Shown: positions 1-11,975 of the stretch, in pieces
Numbering within the stretch: the first letter of the stretch is position 1
Layout: every line of letters begins with the position of its first letter
Source of the DNA: Paraspadella gotoi
Taxonomy: Eukaryota > Chaetognatha
Assembly (NCBI GenBank): GCA_051294375.1
Contig: CM119267.1
Span: 18,943,439 to 19,007,438, forward strand
Direction of reading: 5' to 3'
DNA length: 64,000 nt
Position numbers and translations under genes: made by a program
The notes under the pieces: generated by a model
Databases searched by the model: none
What the model was told of the DNA's origin: nothing
What the model saw: the letters and a program-made list of their open reading frames with translations, nothing else

Positions 1-457
1 TGGGAGTTGAATGAATGAGACTGTCAAGCGTCTTGATTGAAAGCTTGAAGGGACCGTGCTATGTCATCTATCTGGTAAGAGTGATGGAGTTAACCACCAA
101 AGCCTGTCCAAAGTCAGGGCAAGATAGCTTAATTTATATAAAGAATGGATAATTTTTTATATTGGTTGTACAATTCATAATTCGAATTTTTATTGAACAA
201 TCATCAAGAGGATGTCATCTTCTTTTGTTCGTAATATCCTGGCCGCTATATGATTTAAGATGAACTGTCCAACACGTCAGGATCAAATCCAGGATTGAGG
301 ATGAAAATTCTGATCACGGGTCAAACCTCGGGATGAGGATCAAGATGATGAGAATGAGGATCAACACAGAAGTTGCCTTCTTCAGAGTGAGAAAGAAATG
401 ATGGATCGGTCCTGTATGACATCCAAGGGGATAACTCGCCGTGTTTGTCTCGCACTC

Positions 458-497
<40 letters not shown>

Positions 498-556
498 ATG
501 CTCTCTTTCTCTCTCTTCCTCTCTCTCCTGTTCCTCTCTCCTCTCTCCTCTCATCC
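458..556. repeat. TC-rich microsatellite
   Basis: An almost pure (TC)n run of about 35 bases is followed by interrupted TCTC/CTTCC/CCTG blocks. It is the only visible difference between the two otherwise identical 1.4 kb blocks (partner 18811-18930). Reading frames across it on both strands are low-complexity artefacts. Confidence 0.9.
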
Positions 557-903
557 TCTCTCATCTCTCTCTCATCTCTTCTCTGTGAGGAGAAGAGCGA
601 GCAATAAAGAGATAGAGAGAAAAGAGGAGTCCCTTCCCTTTCTTTGCGTTAATTTCTCTCAATTTTTTCGAGTATTTTCTTTTTTTTGCTTCAAGTTCAA
701 TCTCAAACTCCTATAATCAACTCAAGAGTCACTCACATTCGCACAAAACAAGAAATAAAAATCACACCGAGTGAAGAGAGGGCTGAGAAAAAAAACAAAC
801 AAAGAAACAGAAAATAAAGAAAGAAAAAGTACTACAACTACATTTAATGACACAAGCAAAGAAAAATTGTTGCCATCGAGAAAGAAAAATTTTCCCAGGG
901 TCA

Positions 904-919
904 TAATAATAATAATAAC

Positions 920-972
<53 letters not shown>

Positions 973-1013
973 GATAATAATAATAATAATAATTAATAAT
1001 AATAATAATAATT
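904..1013. repeat. (ATA)n/(TAA)n microsatellite
   Basis: About 110 bases of AAT/TAA triplets, interrupted by ACTAA, TAGATAA and AATTAA. The identical array is at 19257-19366. Apparent poly-Asn, poly-Ile, poly-Leu or poly-Tyr frames here are repeat translations, not proteins. Confidence 0.95.
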
Positions 1014-2086
1014 TGTCTCAAGGTTCCGACTGCGTACTCGCGTAGTAAAGGCGAACAGCGAGTTTTTTTTTTTTTTCATTTTAACTTTCTCTCTCGTCTC
1101 TCTCTCTCTCTTCTCTCTCCTCTCTCCTCTCTCTCTCTCTCTCTCTCTTCTCTCTCCTCTCTCTCTCTCTCTTAATCCACAATCATTTTTCCGAGTTTTT
1201 TTTTTCTATTTTCTTTCCTAATTCTTTTTCCAGTTTCTGTACGCATTTCTGCTTTACACATGACCTTCCTTAAATTAACCATACCATATCTCAACCGTAC
1301 CACAATGCTCCACGGCACTATTTCAACAAGCGCAGTACTGGTTCTGCTCATAAACCTACGCCCCTTCTTACTTTAAATCAGCCATAACGTCCCTTCATTT
1401 CTTTATTAAAAAACCCTTCGCCAGCTATTACTCTCTACCTTCCCCTGCCTTACCTCACGTTTCCCCTGCTTCTCCCACTTTTCCTTGCTTTCCACTGTTC
1501 CGCTGCCCTCCGCTTGATCCAATCTCGTCCCCGCTTTTCCCCCCTCTTAGTCCCTTATAACTTCTCCTCATCTTTCCCTGATTCTCCTCCTGCTTTCTTA
1601 TTGCCTTTCTTCTACTTTCCCCTACCTCCCCTACCTGCCCTCCACAAATCCCAATCGCTTCTAGACTCCACTCTGCGTTCGTCCATGTATCGTCACCCTC
1701 CGCGAGATTTTGCTCCATTTCGTGTTTCTTCCTTTTTCGCGGTCCAACGAGAGAGAGAGAGAGAAGAGAAGAGCGAGAGAGAGAGAGACGAGAAGAGAAG
1801 TAGACGAGAGAGGGTCACTCTTGATTGGCTCCATACGAAACGAGTAGCGATGGACTTGAAGGGAAGACATAAGGGAGGGGGGACTAACGAGAGAAAAATG
1901 TAGTGGGCAAATACCCCAAAGGGTTTTCGGGGGGGGGCGGGGGGGGGAAAAAAAAAATGGGTTTTTTTGGGAGCCCCGCGAAAAAAGGCAATGGCGCGGT
2001 TACAATGTGGTCGTGCGGCGAGGGGGGGGGGGCCTGGAGGGGAGGAGACTGAAAGAATGGAAGGCCGTTGGAAAGGGTTCCATTTA

Positions 2087-2111
2087 NNNNNNNNNNNNNN
2101 NNNNNNNNNNN
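2087..2111. other. Assembly gap (25 N)
   Basis: A run of 25 N. The homologous part of copy B (about 20475-20485) is continuous and very short, so the missing sequence is probably only a few bases. Confidence 0.99.
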
Positions 2112-2661
2112 GCCATGGCGATGGCGTTGTCTCATTGCCCAGGAGGTTTCTTAGCTCGAGTAGTTTCGAGTTATGTGCTTATTGCTTATACGCTTATTCA
2201 GAGAAAATTAAGACGGGGAAAAAAAGAATTTATTATTTGAAGTACTTGCAACGCGAGCAACATACCTACTCTTAGTACATTGCAACTGAGTAACGCGTAA
2301 TAGTTGTAGCAGTTTCGTATCGGCGTTGGACAGACGGAAAAAATTACATTCGGACGTCGAAACGTAACGCGCGATTTCCGGCGACGTCATTTCCTGACGC
2401 TGACCTTTTTGATCGATCATACGTCGAACGGCGTCGGCTCGGGGACGATGGGCGGCGGGGGCGGCGGGAGCGGCGGCTGCGGCGTCGGCTGCGAGGCGGA
2501 TGCGGAAAAAGGTGGGAAGAGAGGGGAGGGCGGCGGCTCGTCATGACAAGATTAGGTGAGATGTGCTCGCATCAGAGATTGCAATGACGGGAGAGGAGAC
2601 AGGTGCTCGGGGGCGGAGCAGGCGTTCTAGTCGTCAAAAAGGGTCGCATAGTATGGGAGAG

Positions 2662-2696
<35 letters not shown>

Positions 2697-2720
2697 AGAG
2701 GAGTGGAGTGTTCAGGAGGA

Positions 2721-2995
2721 GATTAGATAATTATGATAATTAGATGCCGCTAGGAGAGATAACCTGTCAGACCCTTAGTAAAAGATAAGGTGTGTTGGCC
2801 TGGAAGTCAGGATCGCTCTGAAAAGATAAGTCAGAGCTCTAAAAACGATAGTCAATTCTGCAGGAGCCACTGATAGAGTTCAGTCTAGAGAAAAAGATAG
2901 TCAGTTCTGCAGGGCGTAAAGATATATATCGTGCTGGTCTTAGATTAGTCAGGAAGTTTTGGAAAAAATGGGTCATTGCTCGCGTGAAAGAGTTT
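2721..2995. repeat. GATA-bearing minisatellite, unit about 23 bp (copy A)
   Basis: Around ten degenerate units begin with GATAAG or GATA and carry a GTCAG core, roughly GATAAGTCAGGTCCWGGG plus a short A-rich tail. The corresponding array at 21121-21372 is cleaner. Each unit recreates a GATAAG-type GATA-factor site, but the regularity is that of a tandem minisatellite and there is no evidence that it is regulatory. Confidence 0.75.
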
Positions 2996-3209
2996 ACGGG
3001 GTAGCGGGGTGGGCGTTCTCAATAAAACGAGGTATAGCAAAGTTAACGACAGGCAGCGGAAAGGGGGGCCGCGGGGGAGGGGCGCGCGGAGGGGGGGTAG
3101 AGAGAGGAGATGGGGAAGAGACGATTAACATTCGATGAACACGAAAAAGAATGAAGAAAGCTTATAGAAAGGATTGTCAGGGGGCAATTTGTGGATACAT
3201 TAAGACGAA

Positions 3210-3213
3210 AAGG

Positions 3214-3253
<40 letters not shown>

Positions 3254-3290
3254 GAGAACGAGAGAATGAGAGAGAGGCAGAGAGAGAGGG
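3210..3290. repeat. (GA)n microsatellite
   Basis: A purine tract of GAGA repeats with a few T interruptions. It corresponds to the longer GA tract at 21584-21665 in copy B. The TC-strand reading frame (Ser/Leu-rich) is a repeat translation. Confidence 0.9.
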
Positions 3291-4169
3291 GTGGGGAGGA
3301 GGAATTTGGAATGCTCAAGGATAAGAGGTAGGAAGCTTGATGGTTAGGGGGTTGGCGGGAAAATTGGGTAACCTTGCTAGTAAAGAAATAATGAAATGTA
3401 ATACGGGTAAGGTACATTACCAACGAAAAGAATTAAATTATGGACTTTAATTAGCAGATTCTAATAGACATAGTGTTACGGTAAAGTAGGCCTTAGCAAA
3501 TTTCTCCTGAAAGTAGACAGTTCTTTTATCAGACATTTACGCACTATAGTTACCAAATTCAGTTCCACGTCTTATGAGTGCTACTAATTTTTTTTCTATC
3601 TTTGTTTTTTTGAAGAAAACTCGATCAATAGTCTTCGCTCAATCAGTATCTATTCAAATGCAAATAAAAAAACACGGTTATTATTTTCATAATAAAAATG
3701 TATAACGACTATCTATAAAAATACTCACGATCAGAATCGAAATTGTAACGCTGCGTCCAATATTAAAGTAGCAGAAAAAATTACTTTCATTTCTAGCATA
3801 CTTTATTTTAAAATCCAAAAAATACTTTTCACAAATTATTGATGCTCTTAAAAAACCATTCTCGGCAGTTATTAAGTCACATTTTGATTTCCCTTTATAA
3901 CCTTTGAAAATAATTGTAGAAATAAGGTATAAAAGCAGGGACTAAATCCTCTTAAGTAGTAAACGCGTTGTGGCTTTTCTAGTTGGGTAAAACTATCGTC
4001 ATTAGTTTTTTATAATTTTGTCTCAGAGCTTGACTGAATTGTTAAATCTTGAGAAATAATTTTTGAAAAAATACGTTTTATTTATTAATTTTCTGTGTGC
4101 TTACAATTGAATGTTAGCCTATATCTACTCTATATCTACAACAAGTACATTAGCCTTTAATTGAGTACC

Positions 4170-5080
4170 CGATCTCTCTTCTCAACGGTTTCGAGTATTT
4201 CGTTTATTCGTATTGAATATCGATATGCAGGTAAAAATTAGAAGTTTTTTGTTAATCGTAAAAGATTATCATAATTAGTATTTTCAAGTAGAATTTTTTT
4301 AGAAAATAAAGATACAAAAATACTAGTGTCTACTTATAAGGCTTTAATAACCAAAGGTTTCTAAATAAACAATATAATATAAAATGTATAAAAAAATAAA
4401 TAAAAAACAGATATTACTATTTATTATCTAATAAAATATATATGATGTATAATTAAGAACTTAATCTCAGAATAAAATAATAAAAGTAGTATATTAGTTT
4501 GTGATAGTGCTTTCAATTCAATCTACTATCCAGCTTTTAATAGCAATAATATGTTAGTCCTATTCATCATTGAAAAAAAAATATCTACAAAATAATCAAT
4601 CAAATTAAAGGTAGCGTCACGTCATCATTGTATACATCTATATTGTAACTCATAACAAAGCTGTTCCGAAAATTATTTAACACGCGTTATGTAACTGTCA
4701 TTTCAGTTGCTCTTTAATACAGCAATTAAATAATTATATGATTAATAGTCTTTTTAAAAATATTGTTTAAATTTTTTTTAAAACTATTTTACTATACATA
4801 AACAACTTAATTCATTCAATAAAATTCAAAAATCGTTTCATTTTCATAGCCCTAACAAGTTAGAAACTCGCAATTTCGTTATTAGTATATAGAAACATAA
4901 TCAGTATTGGTATCTTAATTGTTTTAGGAGAATATAATCCATTGTTGAAATATATCTCTAATCTGATATCAATCTTTTTTCTATTTAATTTACTTATAAA
5001 TCAATAAAAAAATTGTATAAAAGTTAGGAGAGGTTTCAAATTAAAGCTTTGATGCTTTATGATGGTTAGATTAATGTTAC
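4170..5080. mobile_element. Degenerate foldback (long inverted repeat) element, copy 1
   Basis: The left arm carries AAATAAAGATAC then TCTACTTATAAGGCT (about 4300-4350). The right arm (about 4845-5075) carries AGCCCTAACAAG and then ACTTATAAATC followed by GTTAGGAGAGG. Both arms resemble the arms of the better preserved element at 39830-41040. There is no transposase frame. It is likely a non-autonomous foldback-type repeat, and the exact termini cannot be fixed by eye. Confidence 0.45.
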
Positions 5081-5619
5081 GACATGATAATATGTTTACT
5101 TGACAGTTTCAAATTGTAAGCGATATTCACTATTCACCTACTAAAATACTTCGTTAATATAAAACTTTAATTAAGCTATTACCAAAAATCCTGCCCTCTG
5201 TTAGATTATTTTATGCTGCCCTACTACGATTAAGTGCTAAAGAAATTGAAAAGAGATATGTGTGATAATGAAAAACCTACAATATAACACATACACATAA
5301 AAGCTATGAATATAAAATACATGATTGCACAATAATCTTCGTTTTCATTCTTTTTTAATATTAAGAAAGAAAGCTAATTTTGAAAATTGTTCATAACGAT
5401 GTATAACGAGGTGGAATGTTGGTCGGCTAGTTGGACTTCGAAGCCTGCTCATAACATTTAAGATGTCCGTCTCTTAAATAAAATAAATTCATTGTAAACA
5501 AATTTCAAAAAAACACTGATTTCTCTCGAATACTAAATATTAAAAAAAAAGGTAGACGGAAAAAAGTATACAAAGACGGAACTGAATTTAATTAACGATC
5601 CATCTAAAATAATCATTAA

Positions 5620-6420
5620 TTAAAATTCAAACTCTGCTCAAAGGCTTTATGATAAAAAGAATTATAATAAACATCTTGTAACGAGAAATTGATCTTGTTC
5701 TTGATAACAAATTGTATTATCGTGTATATATTTAGAAAATCTTTAAATTATGTTTAAAAAATTTAAAAATTATTTATAAAAAGACTATTAATGATATTAT
5801 TATTATGCAAGTATTAAAAGGTTAAATACATATAGTTGTTAATATTTGCATGCGAACATTTTGTATTAACAATATATACTCAGAATGATGTGACGCTCAC
5901 TTTTATTATATTATTCTGTAATTTTTTTCATAAAATGAATAACAAATATGTTCATTGCTATTCGAAAAGCTGTGATATGACGATTTATATAATATTAAAG
6001 CACTCAAACTTCAATATTATACCTGTTAATTTTATTGATGATCTAAGTTTTAATTAAAACGATCCATATATTTTTTGTATAATATAAATGAAGTTAAATA
6101 ATTTTTTAGTTATTTTTTATTATAGATCCTTTATATATTTTTCTATCCCTTTATTATACAGTTGTTGGTTTTAAAGCCGTTAAAGTAGACACTGTATTTT
6201 TGTCTCTTTTATTTTTTAATGAAAAAGATGTCTATTCTGAAATGTACTAATTGATAATCTTTTTTTTTAAAAAAAAATTTAATTTTTACGTTATAATTCT
6301 CAATAATGAAAAATTGTAAAAACGTTGAATGGTCTCAAAGTTAAGCTTATGTTTTGTAGAGAAATAATGATAGACTGTATAACACATTTCAATGTAAACA
6401 TATCAGACAAAAATATATTA
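5620..6420. mobile_element. Degenerate foldback element, copy 2
   Basis: The right arm at 6172-6400 follows the 40.63-40.87 kb arm closely: AAAGCC at the start, an AATAATGATAGA block at the end and GTCTC/GTCTA between them. The left arm is less certain; the segment around 5630-5680 is the best candidate. Very AT-rich and without a coding frame. The call rests on shared order of short blocks, not on a computed alignment. Confidence 0.4.
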
Positions 6421-7223
6421 TAACATAAATATTTTGGCAAAATTGTTATAAGTATTTTAACACAATTTCATACTCCTGAAGCAAAAAATTAAAAAACTAA
6501 TACATCATATTTTACTCCCCGAATAGAAAGCCCAAGTTTACTCTAGACGGATTTAGTCCCTTTTATCACCTGTGCATACTTTATTATTCAAAGCTGGTAA
6601 TAATGGGAAAATAAAAGAAATGGACTTAAAAATGCCGAGAATCTCCGTTTTAAACATTCACAATAGATTTGATACTGAACTGAGTTTTTGGATTTTTAAC
6701 AATAACCTAAAAGTATGTATAAATGTAAGTTATCTTTGTGTCCTGCTCTTTAAATTGACCGGCAGTGCGTGATCTAATTTGATTCTTGACTGCATACTTA
6801 TTTAAAAGATAGTCTACTCATTTTTTAATTGCAAAAAAAGGCGTGTATTCTTTGCACAATCTTTGAAGTAGCGTTGCTCATAGCACTTCATGATCGATTT
6901 TTCAAAAGAACAAACGATAAAGAAAAAATTAGCCTAGCATATAAGGACTATTATATTGTACCATACTTGAGTAGCTAAACACTTTACTTATGTAAAAAAA
7001 ACTTACATTATATAAGATTTGTATATGGCCATACTACGGGACGGGACAATACAATAAATATAATAGTAGATCATAAATAAAAAATGTAACTCTAGTAAGG
7101 GCAATTTTTTCATGATAATGATTTAAAAAAATCTTCACAAACAAAATTCAAAACACTATGGACAAGAAACTTGTTTTTACTTTTTTAATTTCTTTTTTAA
7201 ATACCGACTTGCTTAAAAGCACA

Positions 7224-7253
7224 ATGGCTGGGAACAAACCAGAAAATGCTAAG
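7224..7253 (+). CDS. Candidate tiny first coding exon (copy A version)
   Basis: ATG-GCT-GGG-AAC-AAA-CCA-GAA-AAT-GCT-AAG is followed by GTAAAG, a good 5' splice-site match. In copy B the same place (21973-21997) reads ATG-GGG-AAC-AAA-CCA-GAA-AAG-CAA-G then GTAAAG. The start and donor are kept in both copies despite indels, which is mild support. The downstream exon is unknown, and chance conservation of a duplicated sequence is a fully adequate explanation. Confidence 0.12.
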
Positions 7254-9203
7254 GTAAAGTACATGCATCACTCGGGCTCTCCCACTTATCCATACGATAG
7301 CGCGGTTTTTACGCTGTGATGCCTCATTGGAATATGCATTCTCACTGTTGGCTTTGTGGGGCTTCCCGAACCTCTAGTGACTCGACTCCAGGACGGGTTC
7401 TCGCTTTGCCAACGCCAGAGGGAAGTTTAGAACAGTGGATGGAACACTATCGCCCTGGGATGTAGTGTGTATGCCCCTCTGAAGCCACATGGATCTGCTG
7501 AACGATTCGTGACAATGCAGTGAGTGGACCATGTAATCGCGACATATGCAAGATAAAAAAGTAACAATACAAACTGTAAAACAGAGCGCAAAAAAAAAAA
7601 TATTAATGAGAATATATAGGTATTAAGGTAGAGCTAAAAAAAAGACTGACAGTAGACACCAAAAAAAAATGTGAAGTGGATGAAATTTGTATCGTCGCGA
7701 TAATCGACGTTTGGGCTTCTTCGTTCGTCTCCTCGGCGGCGATAGAAATCAGAGGCCAAACAATGGAACCGAGCCGCGTTATCGAATCCATTCCAAAGGC
7801 CTGCGCGATTTGTGTGGGGAAGGGGCGTTGGTGGGTTGTTGGGTGCGTCAGGAGTTGAAGAGGGTTGATGGGGCGGTCCGGTGAAGGAGAGAGGGATTTA
7901 ATCGGTTGAATTGGAGAAAGCCTCGCGGTAGAGCTTGTGCTAGGCGCTGCGGTGGAGGGGAGAGTAAGACCCGTTTGTAGCGTTGCTTATCATTTGGATA
8001 GAAAGAAATGATAGAGGGAAATCCATTCCGTGGTAAGCGGTAAACGCCCTCTACGTTGATATAACGCGCCTCTCGATCGCGTGCCGTTGCATTCCTTTTT
8101 TGCGGCGTTTCACGAGTTGGACTGGTGCTCATCGGACCACGGCTATTGTGCGTTCATCCCGGCAAGTGGATTTCGAGCAGAATCAACGACTTGTAATTGT
8201 TCAGGTGTTCATTATAGGATCGTTCGCGCATTGAGGCATGCGTAGGGCGGATATTAATCCTGCGAGTATCGCGATCGTCACGGTATGCACGGAGTCACCG
8301 ATCACAGATCCTCATGCGCCCTCGGTCGTTGTTCATTTGGATGAGAGAAAATCATTTAATTTCCTTTTTCTCTCTACGCTCTCCCTTGTACGCTATGTTC
8401 GCGGGGTGCAATTGTAACTGAGAGGGAGAGATAAGGGACAGGGGTAAAGGAAAGGAGGTCCAGCTGTCCGGTATGCGATCGAGGTGCTAACGAGAAGGAC
8501 ATTAGACACCGTCACGTGTACAACGAATGGCAATCCGACGAGCATCCCGTAGCCGGGAGAGCAACAAACATAAAAAGGTGGTATGGGTCTTCCGGGCGAA
8601 AGGGAACGTGAGACCAGTTGGCGATGCTTGACTGGCGAATTGTCGATTGCGAAAATTGGGAATGACGCTCAAGGAAACGACTCGAGCTTCGTGAAGTTCA
8701 CGCTGGGGGTCGTGGTAGTAGTCACTGTATATTAAATCGGTTTAAAATGTGGAATTTGCTGGCAAAGCGACGGTACCTTGCTGCAGTGCACGTTTTTTTT
8801 AGAACAGTATCTGAAATCGTTGAATGATTGCGCTCTGTAGAAATTAGCGGCAGCAGAAAAAAAACTAGAAGAGCAATCGCAAACACATGGGATTAATACA
8901 ACGGGGACCTATTCTCAAATTTTTTTTCTTGTGTAATTATTACACAATATGTCATTTAATATCCCAGAAAAAAAAATTTACATTCATTAAGGTATTTTTA
9001 AGTCTTTCGAGTGCCAACTCAGAATCATGGGGCAAACTCTCAATGTACAATGTATGCGCCGAGATATAAACTGCGTCTGTCAGTTAGTTTCAATGATTTT
9101 TCCAATATCTCCTGACTTGATTATGTCATGTCTCTCTCTTTTGCTTATTTTCCCCCTGCTCTCTTTCTCCCATCCTTCTCTCTGCTCCCCTTATCCTGCT
9201 GAC

Positions 9204-9204
9204 T

Positions 9205-9238
<34 letters not shown>
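9204..9238. repeat. (CT)n microsatellite
   Basis: An unbroken CT run of about 34 bases. The corresponding tract in copy B (23707-23786) is much longer. Confidence 0.9.
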
Positions 9239-9239
<1 letters not shown>

Positions 9240-11060
9240 CTCATGGTCGCCATTTTTTTTTCCCCGGATTGTTCCCCAAATCTAGAATTCTCAATTCAAT
9301 CCAAGAGCCTTGAAAAATAGGAAGGATGGGAGCTCTTGATTTCTTTAAACTTCAAACTTGTTTTTGTTTTTTTTATGTATTTTCTGTTTTTGGTTACTTG
9401 GTCGTATGGCTTCATGGTTTTTCAATGACAACTATATTTACTTCGGTAGCTAGGAACAGTGGATTCTAATATGTTGATTTGGCACGATAGCGATATAATA
9501 CTGACCAGGGTGTGTAGTTCTTTGCATTCCGCGTTGAATGCGCGACTCGATTAGAAGAGCGTTGTTATTCTCTATACTGCGCCTTGAAGAATATAATACT
9601 GGTTTGCAGTTGAAAAAACATATAATCTCGAAGATTCAACTGACTTCATCTGAAATTAGTCTGCAATTTCTTTTTCCCTTTTATATGCTCGCTCTTATCT
9701 TTGTCATCGTTGCCTCATTCACTCGCATCTACCGGGTTTAAATCCACGCCGGATTTCCTCCTCCGGTCCTCTAACGCGGTCTCTGAGTATAAAATAAAGC
9801 GCATTTACTCCCCCGGTCAGGCGTCGTTCTTTATCGGAAGTCGGTTTCGGCTACCATGTTCGTGGTCTCAATCAAATTCGTCGTCTGTCCTTTCGTGAGT
9901 CACCTCGACCCAGAGCTCAATCATTACATTCCTACCAAAATTTACTGGATAATTTTCCCTTTCTCAGTCTCATACCATAGGCCTCGATCGCGCCTTGTCG
10001 ATAAATTTGCCTACGTTGTGTACAATTCAAACTATTCTCCGCGACTTTCAACGATAACGCACTCAATTTTTCATTTTATACTTTCCTTCCCTCCAGCATT
10101 TCGGTGATCACAAACAGTTGGTACGTCTCAAGGATAATCCCGCCTCGATTACCTTCTTTCCAAACCCATTGCTCTTCTTCAATCCTGTCCTTGCTTCATC
10201 TTTCCTGCTTCTGCTCTCCCCCATTCCTCCTTTCTCTTTGACCTCCTCCTCACCCTGATATCTCCCCACCCCCCCCACTCCGAACCGCTAGTCGATTGGT
10301 CTTCCATCATCGCCGTCACTTGAGATGCTCTGAGTCAGGGTGTTCTGTCTTCTCTGGCTCTGTTTCTTTCCGCCCGATTATTCACCGGCGAAGCGATCAC
10401 AGTTACGGCTATGGGCCTCCTCGTTAGCCTCAGCCCAACTCTAAATCTGCGCTGGCCACGATGTTGCCTCACCGGGGGCTGTGGTGCTGGAGGAAGTAAA
10501 TAGTATAAGCGATTGACTGTTGGTGCTGTTTCTGTCCGGTGTGGCTGATGGTTATTAAGGAAATCTGCCTTGGGTGCGCGATTGCTCGTTTTAAAGAGGG
10601 TACTTTTGGGAAAACAAGATTTCAATTATTAGTAGTTGGTGCTGTCCCGCAGTTGATTTTTGTTACTTTCTAAACACGACTTCCGAGTCTCCTGTTCGTC
10701 AAAAAACAAATAACAATACAACGTAACAATGTCTAAACAAATGAAACAAACTGAATGTAAGGGCTTTTGTAGTGCTAGTAAAATAAAGATTGCTGTAAGA
10801 CTATGATGATCAATTGAATCAGGTAAAGCAGTCGTGTTGTCGTGATACTCTCTCTCAATCGATCAGCCAGTATAAGACTTTGAACAAACCTCTTCTCACT
10901 AAGAATGGTTGGAAAAGACGATAAAGTTGCAGTTAACCGCGCCTCCATAACGAAGGTCTTGCTTTACTCCCCGTCGAGATTCGAAATGCCCCCAGTAGAA
11001 TCTCTTTGCTCCGGCTAACGATCTCACCTTTCCTTATTCAACGGGAGTCGAGTTGGTGAG

Positions 11061-11557
11061 CGAGGTCGTCTCGGACCCAAGAGAGTCGCCCTAGTACGTT
11101 AGCCCTGGTCATTCTTTACCGCGAGATTTCTTCTTTAGCTGTGACACTAGTGTGAACCATTCCCCCGCGAGACTCCTCTTCCTCTCTCCTTGCTCTCTTC
11201 TCTCGTCTCTCTCTCTCTCGTACTCTCTCGTCTCTCTCTCTCTACTCTCTCTGCGCTCTCTCTCTCCTTCGCTCTTCAAGGGTCAGTGAGTCTTTGCTCA
11301 AAATTCCCCAAGCACCCGGTCCGCGAGGGCTTTCTAACGAGGATCTCATTTCAGCCTTTTTCTCTCGTATCTTTTTTCTTTTCTCCTCTGTGTCTATATC
11401 CGCCCTGTTCTGTTTAATAATCTCTCATGTTCCACTCCACTCATTTGCGTTGTATTGTCCGAAGTCTCCCCCCGTTAGGCTAGAGGAAGCTCTTTCTCCT
11501 CTCCTCTCTGCTCTCTCTCTCTCTCTCTCTCTCTCTGCTCTTCTCTCTCCTCTCTGC
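11061..11557. other. Unique tail of copy A up to a gap; no gene seen
   Basis: Copy B stops at a gap at the equivalent of 11060, so this stretch has no partner. It holds CpG-rich DNA followed by interrupted TC/CT repeats (11171-11275 and 11500-11557). Frames across it are Ser/Leu-rich repeat translations. Confidence 0.6.
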
Positions 11558-11582
11558 NNNNNNNNNNNNNNNNNNNNNNNNN
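11558..11582. other. Assembly gap (25 N)
   Basis: 25 N, entered from a CT microsatellite and left into an A run. This is a typical join at low-complexity sequence. Confidence 0.99.
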
Positions 11583-11975
11583 AAAAAAAAAAAGAGAGGA
11601 TAATCGTTGGTTTATTTTAATAATTTCATAATAACAAAGACGTTAAAGTACGTTAAAAACAAACTTAATACAAATTGCAAAACAACTGATCAAACGGAAC
11701 TTGAAAAAATAAACTGTTGAATATGTGAATAATAATAATTGATTTCCGAGTCAATGAGTAAGATGAAGTTCCAACTTTTGGTTCTTGTTATCCTTTTTTT
11801 TTTTTTTTTGCAATTAAAAAAAGACTGAGGTCAATTCGACGTCGCCAGCAAGCGCGCTTTACTTTCAAAACTTGAGCCACTCTCGGCAGCAGACGATTTC
11901 TCCTTCGCGTCAGGTGATCTGACGCGACGCAGACTCTGCTCCCTCTAGAGTGGCTTCGAAAACTAAGCGTTGACC

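Larger units (their letters stand above)
1..1421. repeat. Near-identical direct duplication, copy A
   Basis: Bases 1-1421 match 18352-19774 essentially base for base. The only difference seen is inside the TC tract near 460-520, where interruptions differ and the second copy is 2 nt longer. Shared landmarks include the TAA array, the T run before the second TC tract and the sequence up to CCCTTCGC. Identity ends sharply at 1421; beyond it the two copies differ every few bases, mostly by indels. The left edge is cut by the window. A sudden change from perfect to noisy identity is more typical of assembly artefact than of neutral divergence, but recent gene conversion of this block is an alternative. 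Confidence 0.95.
1422..3430. repeat. Diverged duplicated segment, copy A (left part)
   Basis: This stretch follows 19775-21795 in order throughout, with many 1-10 base indels and substitutions. Shared landmarks are the CpG-rich block near 2400-2560, the GATA minisatellite and the GA tracts near 2660 and 3217. No reading frame is conserved between the two versions; frames in one are broken by indels in the other, which argues against a protein gene here. A gap of 25 N falls inside at 2087-2111. Confidence 0.85.
3430..7030. repeat. AT-rich 3.6 kb block present only in copy A
   Basis: The flanks (3421-3435 and 7030-7060) adjoin each other in copy B at about 21790-21815, so this block was either inserted in A or lost or skipped in B. 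It is strongly AT-rich and has no credible gene. It contains arms of the foldback family that is also seen at 39.8-41.0 kb. The open frames at 5836-6057 and 6572-6772 are AT-rich, match nothing recognised and are best ignored. No terminal repeats or target-site duplication are obvious at its exact borders. Confidence 0.7.
7030..11060. repeat. Diverged duplicated segment, copy A (right part)
   Basis: Collinear with 21796-25170 with dense indels. Landmarks found in both copies: the GGGAACAAACCAGAAAA block, the GTTGGTGGGTTGTTGGG block, CGCGCCTCTCGATCGCGTG, TACAACGGGGACC, the CT tract near 9210, and TCTACCGGGTTTAAATC. Frames in A (for example 7848-8132, 10335-10625) do not survive in B, so I do not annotate them as genes. 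The CpG-rich character suggests promoter-proximal or gene-edge DNA. Confidence 0.85.

Noticed and set aside
722-1021. Poly-Leu/poly-Tyr and poly-Asn frames
   Set aside because: Translation of the TAA microsatellite; present identically in both copies.
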